The notes below the pieces were generated by a model that searched no databases, was not told the origin of the DNA, and saw nothing but the letters and a program-made list of their open reading frames with translations. From Falsiroseomonas sp050563525 (GTDB lineage Bacteria > Pseudomonadota > Alphaproteobacteria > Acetobacterales > Acetobacteraceae), in contig NZ_JBNXUN010000021.1 in NCBI RefSeq assembly GCF_050563525.1, positions 1 through 64,000 on the forward strand: 64,000 nt of DNA, read 5' to 3'. The translations under genes were made by a program, and so were the position numbers. Position 1 is the first letter of the stretch. The number at the start of each line of letters is the position of its first letter. Below, piece after piece: positions 27,778 to 37,125 of this stretch.

Positions 27778-30696
27778 TCAGATGCTCCCCTCCATCTCGA
27801 TCGCGCAATCAAGCGGGACGGTCATCTTGCAGACCAGACCCGAGCTGTTCCAATGGAACTGAAGGGTACCGCCGAGTTGGTTCTTGATGGTCCCTTCGAG
27901 AACGCGCGTGCCGAACCCCCGGCGCGACGGGGGCGCCGTGATCGGTGGCCCGCAATGTTCTTGCCACTGCAGTGCGAGCAGGCCAGCCGCGCGGTCAACC
28001 GACCAGCCGACGGTTAGCCGGCCGCCTGGAACGGAAAGCGCTCCGTGCTTCGTCGCGTTCGTCGCCAGCTCATGGAGCGCCATTGCAAGCCCTTGCGCCG
28101 CTGCGGAGGAGACCTGGACCTCGGGACCGCCGACTGTAACCACCAGCACCTTCGTGCCGTCAGCAGGCAGCAGGAATGGCGCCAGTTCACCACGCACCAG
28201 CGTTAGTAGGTCGGCACCGGTCCACCGCCCCTCCGCAAGCAGCGTATGAGCGCGGGCCAGCGCCGTTATCCTGCCTTCGATGGCCTGCGCATAGGCCGCG
28301 CTGTCGTGGCTGGGCGTCAGGCGCACCGCCGCCTGCACGACTGCGAGGGCGTTTTTGGCCCGGTGATCGATTTCCCGAATCAGCAGACGCTGCAACTCCT
28401 CGACCGCCTTTTGCGGCGTCACGTCGAGGGCGATGCCGCGGAAGCGCAGCGCCCGGCCAGTAGCCGCCTCGCGCTCGACAGTGCCCCTTCCGGAGATCCA
28501 TCGTAGTGCGCCGTCTGACGCCCGCGTGAAGCGGAACTCCGTGGCCCACTCCTTTGCCTCGCCCTTGAGCGTCGCCTCGATCCCAGCGGCTACCGCCACC
28601 CAGTCATCTAGATGGATGCCGTTGCGCCAGGTTTCCAACGTGGGCGGGACCGAGGGGTCTGTGCCGTGCAGACGGTGGCAGCTCTCTGACCAGTAAACTT
28701 CGCCGGTCTCGATCGTCCATTCCCAGGAGCCGACGCCACCAGCGTCCTGAGCCAAGCGCAAGCGTTCCTCGCTGGTCCGCAGCGCCGCGTCGGCCGCGTA
28801 CTTTTCGCTGAGGTCCTGCACCACGCCGGCAAGCCGCACTCCATGGCCGGTGACCAAGTCGCGCTCTACCACAGAGCCGTGTACCACGAGCCAGTTGTAG
28901 CCCCCGTCGTCGCGCCTGAACCGGAACTCCACGTCGTAATTGTCAGGCCCACCCGGTGCCGTTGCGCCCTCAATCGTGGCCAACCTTGCGGCTCGGTCAT
29001 CCGGATGGATCCGATCGCGCCACTCCGCCAGGCTGGGCAAAGCGCGGTCGGGGGTGAGCCCGCAATATATCTCGGCCGCGCGAACATCCCAGCGTGCCGA
29101 GGCGGTCGGCAGGTGACGCTCCCACACGCCGAAGCGCGCCCCGCGTAGCGCAGCGCGAAGCCGGGCAGCCCCCTCGGCCGCCTCTGTTTGCGCGGCCTTC
29201 AGGTCGGTAATGTCCAGATGAGCGCCGACCATGCGCACCGCACGTCCGGCGGCATCGCGTTCCACCTCGGCGCGCGCGGCGATCCAGCGCGTCTGCCCGT
29301 CGGGAGTGACAATGCGGTATTCCTGCGCGTAGTCGACAATGTCAGTCTCGTCTGAGACCGAGCTCAGGAACTTCTGCTCGACGCGGTCCCGGTCGTCCGG
29401 ATGGAGCCGCGCGACCCAGTCGGCATGCTGCTCCGTCCTGGCCACGGCAGCGCGACCATGCAGTTCCATATATTCGGAAGATCGAAAGTTCTCGCCGCTG
29501 CGCAGGTCGATCTCGAACCCGCCGACCCGCCCGATATGCTGCACTCGGCGCAGGCGTGCCGCGCTCTCGGCCAGTTCCGCCGTTCGCTGCGCAACCCGGT
29601 CTTCGAGCACTGCGTTCGCGGTCGCGAGGTCGCGTTGGCGGCGCCGGACCATCAGGGCAAGCGCCGACATCACAAGCGTGGTCACACCGCCGGTTGCCAG
29701 CAGGGGCAGCATCGCCGTCGTCCACCGCCGGAAAATGGCCGCACGCGGTCGCGCTGCAGAGGCATAAACCGGATAGCCTGCGACACGCCGGTAAGCTGCG
29801 ATGCGTTGCCCTCCGCTCTCGTCGAGGCTCGACAGCGCCACGACGAGAGCGGAGGGCTGTCCGGTCCGCATGGCCTCAAGCAAAGGGCTATTCTCGCCAA
29901 GCCGGGCTTTGATAGGAACCGGAACGGACCTTGCCAGCACTGCGCCATCCACGCGGATCAGGCTGAGGACATCCCCCTGCCGCGTCGACGCTAAGCGACG
30001 TAATGCGGTCTCCGCCTCGCTGACATAGATCGAGGCGTTGATTACGCCGTCATAAGAGCTCGACGGTAGGCCATTGCCAGTACGATCGCGCCGGCGAGAA
30101 ACGGTGAAGGATGCTTCGTCGGTCACACTCGCAACATAAGCCGCACTGACATGCAGTGTTGGCGACGCAGGATTACGAAGGGCCTGATTAAACTCTCGCT
30201 GACCAAAGGAGCGACCTCGCGGCACTGGTAGCAAAATACCCGATGCAAGCGGATGGGCGTCTCGGTCGTAAACGGAAATGTAGGGCTCCCGCTGTCCATC
30301 CTGTCGCGGTCCGGCAGTGGCAGCGCGTCTGAGCATCTCGTGCAGCTCGGGTTCCCGGGCTGTGATCTGCTCATCACTAAGGCCGGCGAGAGCGTTACCT
30401 GCGCGTTCAATACGAAGCACTAAGCCGTCGAACACCCGTAGCGCGTACTCAGCCGAGGCATCAGCGGCGTGGGCGATTTCCAGTTCGGCTTCCCGCCAGG
30501 ATTGCCGCCAAGACAACCAACCAGCGGCAGCCGTCATGAGCATCGGCAGGATTACCGCGGCAGGCAGCACCAGGCGGATGGAGAGCGGGTGGCGGACCTG
30601 CTTAGACAATGCGGCTTGGCCACCTTGCAGGTTGACCTCCCGCGACTGAGAGGCGGGCGGCCCGGAGACTGGATTCATTTTGAAGGCATTTTGCAT
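27778..30696 (-). CDS. HWE-family sensor histidine kinase with three PAS domains
   Basis: A 972-residue kinase. Membrane segments lie near residues 40-62 and 325-350, enclosing a periplasmic dCache/CHASE-like sensor. A short coiled coil (LEDRVAQRTAELAESAARL) follows, then three PAS_3-type domains at about 385-505, 515-640 and 650-765, each with a HPDD- or HLDD-type turn and a PAC end. The HWE kinase core has the H-box LLIREIDHRAKNALAVVQAA, the N-box ALHELATNATKHGAL and the G-box GFGTRVLEGTI. HWE kinases usually phosphorylate single-domain receivers. ATG 30696 is the longest start; ATG 30678 is an alternative. Confidence 0.9.
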   Translation of the reverse strand: MQNAFKMNPVSGPPASQSREVNLQGGQAALSKQVRHPLSIRLVLPAAVILPMLMTAAAGWLSWRQSWREAELEIAHAADASAEYALRVFDGLVLRIERAGNALAGLSDEQITAREPELHEMLRRAATAGPRQDGQREPYISVYDRDAHPLASGILLPVPRGRSFGQREFNQALRNPASPTLHVSAAYVASVTDEASFTVSRRRDRTGNGLPSSSYDGVINASIYVSEAETALRRLASTRQGDVLSLIRVDGAVLARSVPVPIKARLGENSPLLEAMRTGQPSALVVALSSLDESGGQRIAAYRRVAGYPVYASAARPRAAIFRRWTTAMLPLLATGGVTTLVMSALALMVRRRQRDLATANAVLEDRVAQRTAELAESAARLRRVQHIGRVGGFEIDLRSGENFRSSEYMELHGRAAVARTEQHADWVARLHPDDRDRVEQKFLSSVSDETDIVDYAQEYRIVTPDGQTRWIAARAEVERDAAGRAVRMVGAHLDITDLKAAQTEAAEGAARLRAALRGARFGVWERHLPTASARWDVRAAEIYCGLTPDRALPSLAEWRDRIHPDDRAARLATIEGATAPGGPDNYDVEFRFRRDDGGYNWLVVHGSVVERDLVTGHGVRLAGVVQDLSEKYAADAALRTSEERLRLAQDAGGVGSWEWTIETGEVYWSESCHRLHGTDPSVPPTLETWRNGIHLDDWVAVAAGIEATLKGEAKEWATEFRFTRASDGALRWISGRGTVEREAATGRALRFRGIALDVTPQKAVEELQRLLIREIDHRAKNALAVVQAAVRLTPSHDSAAYAQAIEGRITALARAHTLLAEGRWTGADLLTLVRGELAPFLLPADGTKVLVVTVGGPEVQVSSAAAQGLAMALHELATNATKHGALSVPGGRLTVGWSVDRAAGLLALQWQEHCGPPITAPPSRRGFGTRVLEGTIKNQLGGTLQFHWNSSGLVCKMTVPLDCAIEMEGSI

Positions 30697-31004
30697 ACGC
30701 GGCTGAATGAGGCTTGTTGCACCTAATCATTCCCGTAGGGCACTACCATGCTCTTCTGGTGCTGCGAAGGTTACCTGGCCAGGTCATGTCGGTTCGGCAG
30801 CCACGCGCGAACACGTTGATTCGCAGGTTGCATTGATACAGAGCGGACAATACAGAGAATTGGCGGAGCGAGAGGGACCCGGATCGAACGATCTCTGGGT
30901 AGTGAGGGCAGAGATCAATCCTGAATGCACCATTGCAGGTAGAATTCCTATACGAGAGCCTCTAAATGCGGGCCTGTGCACGACCGAGGCGCTGTCCTCC
31001 CAGA
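30697..31004. other. Intergenic region, no gene seen
   Basis: About 310 bases upstream of the HWE kinase gene and downstream of the ICL/PEPM gene. It should hold the kinase promoter. TGGCCAGGTCATG near 30776 is a weak dyad. Nothing else is supported. Confidence 0.4.
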
Positions 31005-31868
31005 TTAACGCGCCACCAAGAACCGTTTCGCATTTGCCTCATATTCGCCATAGCCAAGCGTCTCGCTAATCTCCTTTGGAGCAAGGGCATTCGGCGCCGC
31101 GGACTCACCGGCGGCAATGGCCGCCAAGCCCGCTTTCATCCCCGCGATCGCCGGCGATAGCGTGCCGGTGGGGAAGGTGCCGATCTTCAGGCCGAGTTCC
31201 GCCGCCCGCCTCTGCGTCGGCGTTTCGCGTGGGGCGCCCGGTGACAGCACGGCGAAATGCGGTCGTCCCTTCGATGCCGCGACAGCCAGCCGAACCTCAT
31301 CCTCGTCCTTTGGGCTGTCGAGGAACAGGATGTCGGCGCCCTCCTGAACGTACATCGTGATCCGAGCGATGGCTTCTTCGATCCCCGCCGTCGGGCGGCA
31401 ATCTGTCCGCGCCATGACCAGGATGCCGCTGTCCTTCGCCGCCTCGACAGCGGCCCGAATCTTCATCCGCACCTCCTCTCGCGGCATGCAGGGCTTGCCG
31501 TCGGAGGTCAGGGCGCGCGGTGTGATCTTGTCTTCAATCAGCACGGCGGCGGCGCCGGCCCGGCCATAGGCGCGCACCGTGCGCTGTACGTTCATGGCAT
31601 TGCCATAGCCATGGTCGCCATCGGCCAGGACCAGCAGATCTGGCGCGGCGCCCCGCACCATCTCCAGGCTGTTCAGCATCTCAGCGAAAGAAATCAGGTC
31701 CAGGTCGGGCCCACCCAGACGGCTCGCCGCCACGCAGGAGCCGGAGACAAAGGCCGTCTTGAACCCGGCGGCAAAAGTCAGCCTGGCGGTCAGGCCATCC
31801 CAGACGGCCGGCATCGCGACGAAGCCCGGCTGGGCAAGCAGGGCACGCATTCTCTCGGGTGGAGTCAT
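31005..31868 (-). CDS. ICL/PEPM-superfamily enzyme, oxaloacetate-decarboxylase-like
   Basis: A 287-residue TIM-barrel protein of the isocitrate lyase/PEP mutase superfamily. The Mg-binding ADGDHGYGNAMNVQRTVRAY and AAVLIEDKITPR motifs are clear. The lyase loop with KKCGH is absent; this position reads TPRALTSDGKPCM. That pattern resembles the PA4872-type oxaloacetate decarboxylases of the superfamily rather than true C-C lyases. The start ATG 31868 has GGAG nine bases upstream. It is the last gene of a four-gene minus-strand operon with two Bug receptors and an RraA-like enzyme, so it probably acts on a 2-oxo or hydroxy-dicarboxylate. Confidence 0.82.
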   Translation of the reverse strand: MTPPERMRALLAQPGFVAMPAVWDGLTARLTFAAGFKTAFVSGSCVAASRLGGPDLDLISFAEMLNSLEMVRGAAPDLLVLADGDHGYGNAMNVQRTVRAYGRAGAAAVLIEDKITPRALTSDGKPCMPREEVRMKIRAAVEAAKDSGILVMARTDCRPTAGIEEAIARITMYVQEGADILFLDSPKDEDEVRLAVAASKGRPHFAVLSPGAPRETPTQRRAAELGLKIGTFPTGTLSPAIAGMKAGLAAIAAGESAAPNALAPKEISETLGYGEYEANAKRFLVAR

Positions 31869-31896
31869 GAACGTCATCTCCAGCAAGGTTGGCCGA

Positions 31897-32859
31897 TTAC
31901 TCACGCCAGGGTTTGCGCGCCCACAGCGCGCGCAGGCGAGCATCCTCATCCAGGAAGAGCTTCTCCTGGTCGGCGGCGCTCATCGGCCGGCGTGGCATGT
32001 TGAGGCGCTCAGCATCGGCCATCCAAGCCGGATCAGCATTCGCATCGGCAATGGCGGCCCGCAGCGTGTCCCGGGTCTGCGACGGAAGGTTAGCTGGCGC
32101 GACAAGACCGCGCGTGGAACCGCCGAGCACGGCGAAGCCCTGCTCGCGAAAGGTCGGTACCTGGCCTGCCACGGGCCAGCGCTCGGGCCCGCCCTGTGCC
32201 AGGGCGCGCATCTGGCCATCACGCATCAGCGCCAAGCCTTCGCTCATGTTCAGGGAGCCGACGTCGACGCTGCCCGACAGCAGATTGGTGATGATGGGCG
32301 GCGTGCCGTTGAAGGGCACATGCAGATACTCGGTGTTCGTCGCTTCCTGAAGCGAGAGCTGCAGCATGTGATCATCGCTGCCCACGCCGGCGGTGCCGAT
32401 GGTCACCTGCGCCGGACGCGCACGTGCGGCCGTGACGAGGTCGGCGATGGTGCGGAGCGGACTGTCCGCTCGGACCCAGAGGCCGCAGGGATCGTCGATG
32501 ACGTTACCGAGGAAGGTGAAGTCCTGCACGCGATAGCGGACCGTGCGCTCAATCGGCACAGTGATGGAATTGGGAGCCTGTGCGGCGCCGACCGTGAAAC
32601 CATCGGGAGCTGCCTGCGCGATACCCTCGAAAGCCTGCTGGCCGCCAGCGGCCGGACGGTTGATGACGACGAAATTGGCGCCAGGCAGGCGACGCTGGAC
32701 GAAGGGCAGGAAGGTTCGGGCCAGCATGTCCATCCCGCCGCCGGCCGGCCCAGGGACGAAGACCTGAATGGGTCGGTCAGCCGGCCAAGCGGCAAGCGCC
32801 ATCCGCGGCATGCCGAAGGTCGTGGCCGCGGCCACCCCAAGCATCATTCGTCGTTTCAT
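31897..32859 (-). CDS. Bug/TctC-family periplasmic solute receptor
   Basis: A 320-residue receptor with a signal peptide ending at RMALAA. Family blocks: IQVFVPGPAGGGMDMLARTF, FVVINRPAAGGQQAFEGIAQ and HVPFNGTPPIITNLLSGSVD. Compared with the usual PFxPGGxxD loop it reads PGPAGGGMD, a divergent ligand pocket. It lies between the RraA-like and ICL/PEPM genes, both on the same strand with short gaps. No TctAB permease is encoded nearby. Confidence 0.88.
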   Translation of the reverse strand: MKRRMMLGVAAATTFGMPRMALAAWPADRPIQVFVPGPAGGGMDMLARTFLPFVQRRLPGANFVVINRPAAGGQQAFEGIAQAAPDGFTVGAAQAPNSITVPIERTVRYRVQDFTFLGNVIDDPCGLWVRADSPLRTIADLVTAARARPAQVTIGTAGVGSDDHMLQLSLQEATNTEYLHVPFNGTPPIITNLLSGSVDVGSLNMSEGLALMRDGQMRALAQGGPERWPVAGQVPTFREQGFAVLGGSTRGLVAPANLPSQTRDTLRAAIADANADPAWMADAERLNMPRRPMSAADQEKLFLDEDARLRALWARKPWRE

Positions 32860-32930
32860 CGTTGTTTCCTCCCTGGAATCTCAAGCCGCGGAACGCCCGG
32901 CCTGCGATGCAAGATCACGCAGTGCGAAAT

Positions 32931-33605
32931 CTAGTTCCGCGTCACGTTTTTGCCGGTTAACAGCTTGCCGACCCAGCCGCGATCGGCGCGATCCTCGTCG
33001 ATGCTGCGGATCGTGTCGTGCTCCATGCGTGAATGTGCCTCCGCGGCCGTCACCACGCTCACGGCATCCGCGTGCGGGATCACCACGATGCCGTCCTCGT
33101 CGGCGGCGATGAGGTCGCCCGGCATCACGACGAGACCCCCGCAGGAAACCGGGTAGCCAATTTCCCCGGGGCCATCCTTGTAGGGACCAGCCGGCGTCAC
33201 GCTGCGGGCCCAGACTCCGAGGTGCAGCTTCGCCAGGCCCACGATGTCGCGCACGGCACCGTCGATGATGATCGCGGCGATACCGCGCTTCGCGGCGTGG
33301 CGCGCCATGATGCCGCCCATGATCGCGGTGCCGAAGTCGCCGCCCGCGTCGCACACCACCACGTCGCCCGGCTGCGCCAGGTCCAGTGCCTCATGCAGCA
33401 TCAGATTATCGCCAGCCCTGGCGCGTACTGTGTAGGCAGGACCGGCAAGCGCCCGTCGTCCGCCATAGGCCTTGAAGCCGCCACGCATCGCCTGCATGCG
33501 GTTCACGACATCGCCGATATTGGCGACGGGTACCGCGGCGGCGCGTTCTGCCAATGCGGCATCGACGCGCTTGAAGTCCGCCTTGATCCTGAATCCGACT
33601 GTCAC
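32931..33605 (-). CDS. RraA/HMG-aldolase family protein
   Basis: A protein of 224 residues from GTG 33605, with GGGAAGAAG upstream; a longer frame to 33662 would overlap the receptor gene. The HMG/CHA aldolase signature is present: MGGIMARHAAKRGIAAIIID then GAVRD, followed by GYPVSCGGLVVMPGDLIAAD and EDGIVVIP. Enzymes of this group cleave 4-hydroxy-4-methyl-2-oxoglutarate or decarboxylate oxaloacetate with a divalent metal; others only bind RNase E, as RraA does. Its operon partners (ICL/PEPM enzyme, two Bug receptors) favour a catabolic aldolase. Confidence 0.83.
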   Translation of the reverse strand: MTVGFRIKADFKRVDAALAERAAAVPVANIGDVVNRMQAMRGGFKAYGGRRALAGPAYTVRARAGDNLMLHEALDLAQPGDVVVCDAGGDFGTAIMGGIMARHAAKRGIAAIIIDGAVRDIVGLAKLHLGVWARSVTPAGPYKDGPGEIGYPVSCGGLVVMPGDLIAADEDGIVVIPHADAVSVVTAAEAHSRMEHDTIRSIDEDRADRGWVGKLLTGKNVTRN

Positions 33606-33619
33606 TGTCTTCTTCCCAT

Positions 33620-34591
33620 CTATTCGGCTGTGATGCGCGCGTTGCGCACGATCGTTGTCCACTGAGCAATCTCGGCGCGCACGAAGTTGGCGAATTCCTC
33701 TGGGCCGGCATGAAATGGCTCATTGCCGAGCGGTGCCAGGCGTTGGATCGTCTGCGGATCCTCCAAGGCGATCCGCGCGCCATCGTTCAGCCGCATGATG
33801 ATCGGCGCCGGCGTGCCGGCCGGCGCGAACAGGCCGCTCCAGGTGGACATCTCGAAGCCCGGCAGGGTCTCGGCGACGGCGGGAACATCCGGCATGCCTG
33901 GCCGGCGAGTGGGTGCGCAGGTTCCCAACAGCCGCAATTGTCCCTGACGGACAAGCGGCAGCGCTGAGGTCGAGGTGTCGAACATCAGTTGGATGTCATT
34001 CGACAGCAGCGCCGCGGTGGCGGGTGAGGTGCTGCGGAATGGCACCATTAGGATGTCCACGCTCGCCGCGGCTTTGAACATCTCGCCGGCCAGATGGGTC
34101 GATGTGCCGTTGCCGCCATGGCCATAAGCCAGGGCGCCCGGCCGCGCCTTGGCCAGCGCGACGAGTTCGGCCACGTTGCGGGCCGGCACGTCCGGATGCG
34201 TGACGAGAACGTTGAAGCCAGTGGAGACGCGCGTCACCGGCGCGAAGTCGCGCAACGGGTCGTAGCTCAGCCTTGCGCCGTACATCGGCACATTGACGGC
34301 ATGGGTTGTCACCGAACCCATCAGGATCGTGTAGCCGTCCGGCGCGGCGCGGGCCACTGCCTCCGTGCCAATGATACCGGAAGCGCCGGCGCGATTTTCC
34401 ACCACCAGGGCCTGGCCGAGTTCCGTTTGCATCCGAGCCGCCATGATGCGAGCCAGCACGTCGGTCGCACCGCCCGGGGCGAAGGGCACGACCATGCGGA
34501 TCGCCCTGGTCGGCCAGGCCGACTGGGCCTGTACTGGCTGCGCCAAGCCCGCAAGGGCAAGGGCGGAGAGGTGACGACGCGTGACCTTCAT
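33620..34591 (-). CDS. Bug/TctC-family periplasmic solute receptor
   Basis: A 323-residue receptor and the first gene of the minus-strand operon. The signal peptide ends at PVQAQS. Motifs: RMVVPFAPGGATDVLARIMA, VVENRAGASGIIGTEAVARA, PDGYTILMGS and FAPVTRVSTGFNVLV. It probably binds the substrate that the downstream RraA-like and ICL/PEPM enzymes break down. Its 5' end is 145 bases from the divergent LacI-type regulator, with a palindromic operator between them. Confidence 0.9.
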   Translation of the reverse strand: MKVTRRHLSALALAGLAQPVQAQSAWPTRAIRMVVPFAPGGATDVLARIMAARMQTELGQALVVENRAGASGIIGTEAVARAAPDGYTILMGSVTTHAVNVPMYGARLSYDPLRDFAPVTRVSTGFNVLVTHPDVPARNVAELVALAKARPGALAYGHGGNGTSTHLAGEMFKAAASVDILMVPFRSTSPATAALLSNDIQLMFDTSTSALPLVRQGQLRLLGTCAPTRRPGMPDVPAVAETLPGFEMSTWSGLFAPAGTPAPIIMRLNDGARIALEDPQTIQRLAPLGNEPFHAGPEEFANFVRAEIAQWTTIVRNARITAE

Positions 34592-34642
34592 GTCCGCATT
34601 CTCCCTATGGGCACAGCGGCTCCGTGGCCACTGGCATCCTGT

Positions 34643-34672
34643 TTAGATCCATTGAATATTGGATCGATCTAA
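34643..34672. promoter_or_regulatory. Palindromic operator between LacI gene and Bug operon
   Basis: Two nested dyads: outer TTAGATC with GATCTAA, inner GATCCA with TGGATC separated by eight bases. It lies in the divergent promoter region, 52-81 bases from the Bug start and 65 bases from the LacI start, as expected for autoregulation and operon repression. Confidence 0.6.
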
Positions 34673-34736
34673 CACGCAAGTGGCGAACCTTATAATCACA
34701 GTTTTCATGCAACGGCTTTGTCGTTAGACCTGTCCA

Positions 34737-35846
34737 ATGGCGGACCGTATCACCCTGATTGACGTTGCCCAGCACGCCGGTGTGTCACGGGCCACCGTGT
34801 CCTTGGTCCTGCGTGACAGCCCGCTGATCGCGTCGGCGACCAAGGCGCGCGTGCGGCGATCACTTAAAGCCCTGGGCTACCTCTACAATCGTGGTGCGGC
34901 GACGATGCGCGCCAGCGGGACGAAGACCATCGGCCTGCTGGTCAACCAAATCGATAACCCGTTTTTCGCCGAGCTCACTGATGGCATCAGCGCAGCGCTC
35001 GATGCCGCAGGCTACATCGCCTTTCTGTCGGTCGTTCAGGATTCCGTGGAGCGGCAGCAGCGGGCGATCCTGCGACTGCGCGAACATCGCGTGGACGGAT
35101 TGATCCTGTGTCCTGCCGTCGGCACTGAGCCGGAGCAGATCGCGCAGCTCGGCAAGTTTGGCCTGCCTGTCGTGCAGACTATGCGCATGGTCCCAGGCAG
35201 CGTGGGCGACTACGCTGGCCCGGACAATGAACCCGGAACCGCACTGCTCGCCGAGCATCTGATCGGGCTCGGCCATCGCAGCTTTGCCTATGCTGGCGGA
35301 GTCGCGCCGCATTCGGGAAATCGGGAGCGTGTCGCCGGCGTGGTGGGCGCGTTGCGACGCCATGGCCTCGCACCCTTGGAAATCCTGCGCACCGAGGGCA
35401 CCCGCGTCGGAGGCATGGAGGCCGCGGCGCAGATCGACGCGATGGATCGGCGGCCGACGGCTCTCATTTGCGGCAATGACATCGTGGCATTGGGCGCCAT
35501 ATTGGGACTGCAGCAGCGCGGCGTGGTGATCGGCCGCGACATCGCTGTCACCGGAATTGGCAATGTACCCGAAGCCGCGATCTGCCAACCCGGCCTGACT
35601 ACCCTGGCGACCAACCCGCGCATCGTCGGACAGGAGGCGGTGCGATTGCTGCTCCGCCGTATCGTCAATCCTGCGGTGGCCGCGGAGGCGGTGGCGGTGC
35701 CCGTGCGACTGGTGGTGCGGGCATCCTGCGGCGCGGTGACGAAAGCCAGTCGATCAGTAGCTCCGGATACGTCTCGCGATCAGCGTCATGGTGCCGACAA
35801 CCTCGAAGTTGACGAGGCACATGATGATCGAGAAGGGATGGGATGA
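34737..35846 (+). CDS. LacI-family transcriptional regulator
   Basis: A 369-residue regulator. The N-terminal HTH reads ITLIDVAQHAGVSRATVSLV, followed by a hinge (ATKARVRRSLKALGYLYNRG). The periplasmic-binding-like effector domain has IGLLVNQIDNPFFAELTDGI and the C-terminal ICGNDIVALGAILGLQQRG block. The last 45 residues (after RLVVRASCGA) are an unusual extension, poor in structure. It is transcribed divergently from the ICL/PEPM-RraA-Bug operon and probably represses it until the substrate or an intermediate binds. Confidence 0.92.
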   Translation: MADRITLIDVAQHAGVSRATVSLVLRDSPLIASATKARVRRSLKALGYLYNRGAATMRASGTKTIGLLVNQIDNPFFAELTDGISAALDAAGYIAFLSVVQDSVERQQRAILRLREHRVDGLILCPAVGTEPEQIAQLGKFGLPVVQTMRMVPGSVGDYAGPDNEPGTALLAEHLIGLGHRSFAYAGGVAPHSGNRERVAGVVGALRRHGLAPLEILRTEGTRVGGMEAAAQIDAMDRRPTALICGNDIVALGAILGLQQRGVVIGRDIAVTGIGNVPEAAICQPGLTTLATNPRIVGQEAVRLLLRRIVNPAVAAEAVAVPVRLVVRASCGAVTKASRSVAPDTSRDQRHGADNLEVDEAHDDREGMG

Positions 35847-36088
35847 TCGGCACGATGAAGCCCCAGCCGGCGCGAAGGGCGGCTACAGCGTCAATCAGTT
35901 CGTGATGTCGTTACGATGAGGATCAAGTACCAGAACGGGCCACACCCCGCGCTCGGCCGGTACCGCTGCACCTCATCCGGTGACCTCAGGGACGGCTTCG
36001 CGTCCCGGGAACGCGGCCGTGAACTTGGCTGCTCTTCCACCGGCCGCCTTCAAGTGTAGCGTGAGCGCCATAGACACGTGAGGCGAGC

Positions 36089-37066
36089 ATGACCCTACTT
36101 CGACGCAACCTGCTCTTCGCCAGTTCACTTGCTGGTTTGGCTACCCCTCGACTTGCTCGTTCCCAAGGCGGTGCATCCACCAGCGCTATTCGTCTGGTGG
36201 TCCCTTGGCCGGTGGGTGGCAGCACGGACCTGATCGCACGCAGCTTTCAGCCTCAACTGCAGCAGGTTTTGGGCCGCACGGTTACAATCGAGAACCGGCC
36301 GGGCTTGGCAGGGGCTGCTGGCGCGCAGGAGGTGTCTCGCGCTTCACCAGACGGATCGACCTGGCTTCTCGCGTTCGATACGGAAGCCACAAACCAGACA
36401 ACGATGCGACTTCCTTATCGGACCCTTGAGGCCCTCAGCCCGATCACCCTGGTGGCAACGGGGCCACTGGCTCTCGTAGCGCATCAGTTTGCACCCTATG
36501 CGGCTTATGCAGATGTGGCTCGGGAAGCCAGGCGGAACCCAAACACAGTGCGCTTTGCAACCAGTGGCGTGGGCGGCGTTGCCCATGTCGCGGCGACACT
36601 GCTTCAGCAGGCCGGGGGCTACAGAATGAACCACGAGCCCTACCCAGGCGGAGGCCCTGCCGCACAGGCCACAGTGGCCGGGCGTGTCCCCCTACTGTTT
36701 TCCAATGTGGTCGCGATACGAGAACATGTTCGATCCGGGGCTTTGCGGCCACTTGGTGTGACAACCCGCGATGAGACTCGCCACCTTCCGGGTGCGCGGC
36801 CGTTCGCACGGCAGGGCGCCGGCGATTTCGAAGCGGTGACTTGGTGGGCTTTTTTGGGCGTGGCTGGCACACCCGAGCCGCTCTTACGCGAAATGGGCGA
36901 TGCCATGATGCGTGTACTGGGCGAGCCCGGCGTCAAGTCCAGGATCGAAGATCTGGGTGCTGACGTGATCGCAGCGCCTGCCGACGAATGCGCAGCCTTC
37001 CTCCAGGCCGAGATTGAGAAATGGGGGCGAGTGATCCGCGACAACAACATTCGCGTGGATGGATGA
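36089..37066 (+). CDS. Bug/TctC-family periplasmic solute receptor
   Basis: A 325-residue receptor with a signal peptide ending at ARSQGG. Motifs: RLVVPWPVGGSTDLIARSFQ, VTIENRPGLAGAAGAQEVSR and HEPYPGGGPAAQATVAGRVP. It is a single gene flanked by the LacI gene upstream (240-base gap) and a convergent LacI-type gene downstream. Its codon use is a little less GC-rich at third positions than that of its neighbours (many T- and A-ending codons), so it may have been acquired separately. The ligand is unknown. Confidence 0.88.
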   Translation: MTLLRRNLLFASSLAGLATPRLARSQGGASTSAIRLVVPWPVGGSTDLIARSFQPQLQQVLGRTVTIENRPGLAGAAGAQEVSRASPDGSTWLLAFDTEATNQTTMRLPYRTLEALSPITLVATGPLALVAHQFAPYAAYADVAREARRNPNTVRFATSGVGGVAHVAATLLQQAGGYRMNHEPYPGGGPAAQATVAGRVPLLFSNVVAIREHVRSGALRPLGVTTRDETRHLPGARPFARQGAGDFEAVTWWAFLGVAGTPEPLLREMGDAMMRVLGEPGVKSRIEDLGADVIAAPADECAAFLQAEIEKWGRVIRDNNIRVDG

Positions 37067-37125
37067 TTGGGTGGACCAGCGGAGACTCGCCGCCAGGAGA
37101 CGCGCTCCTGCCACGCTCGGGCCGC

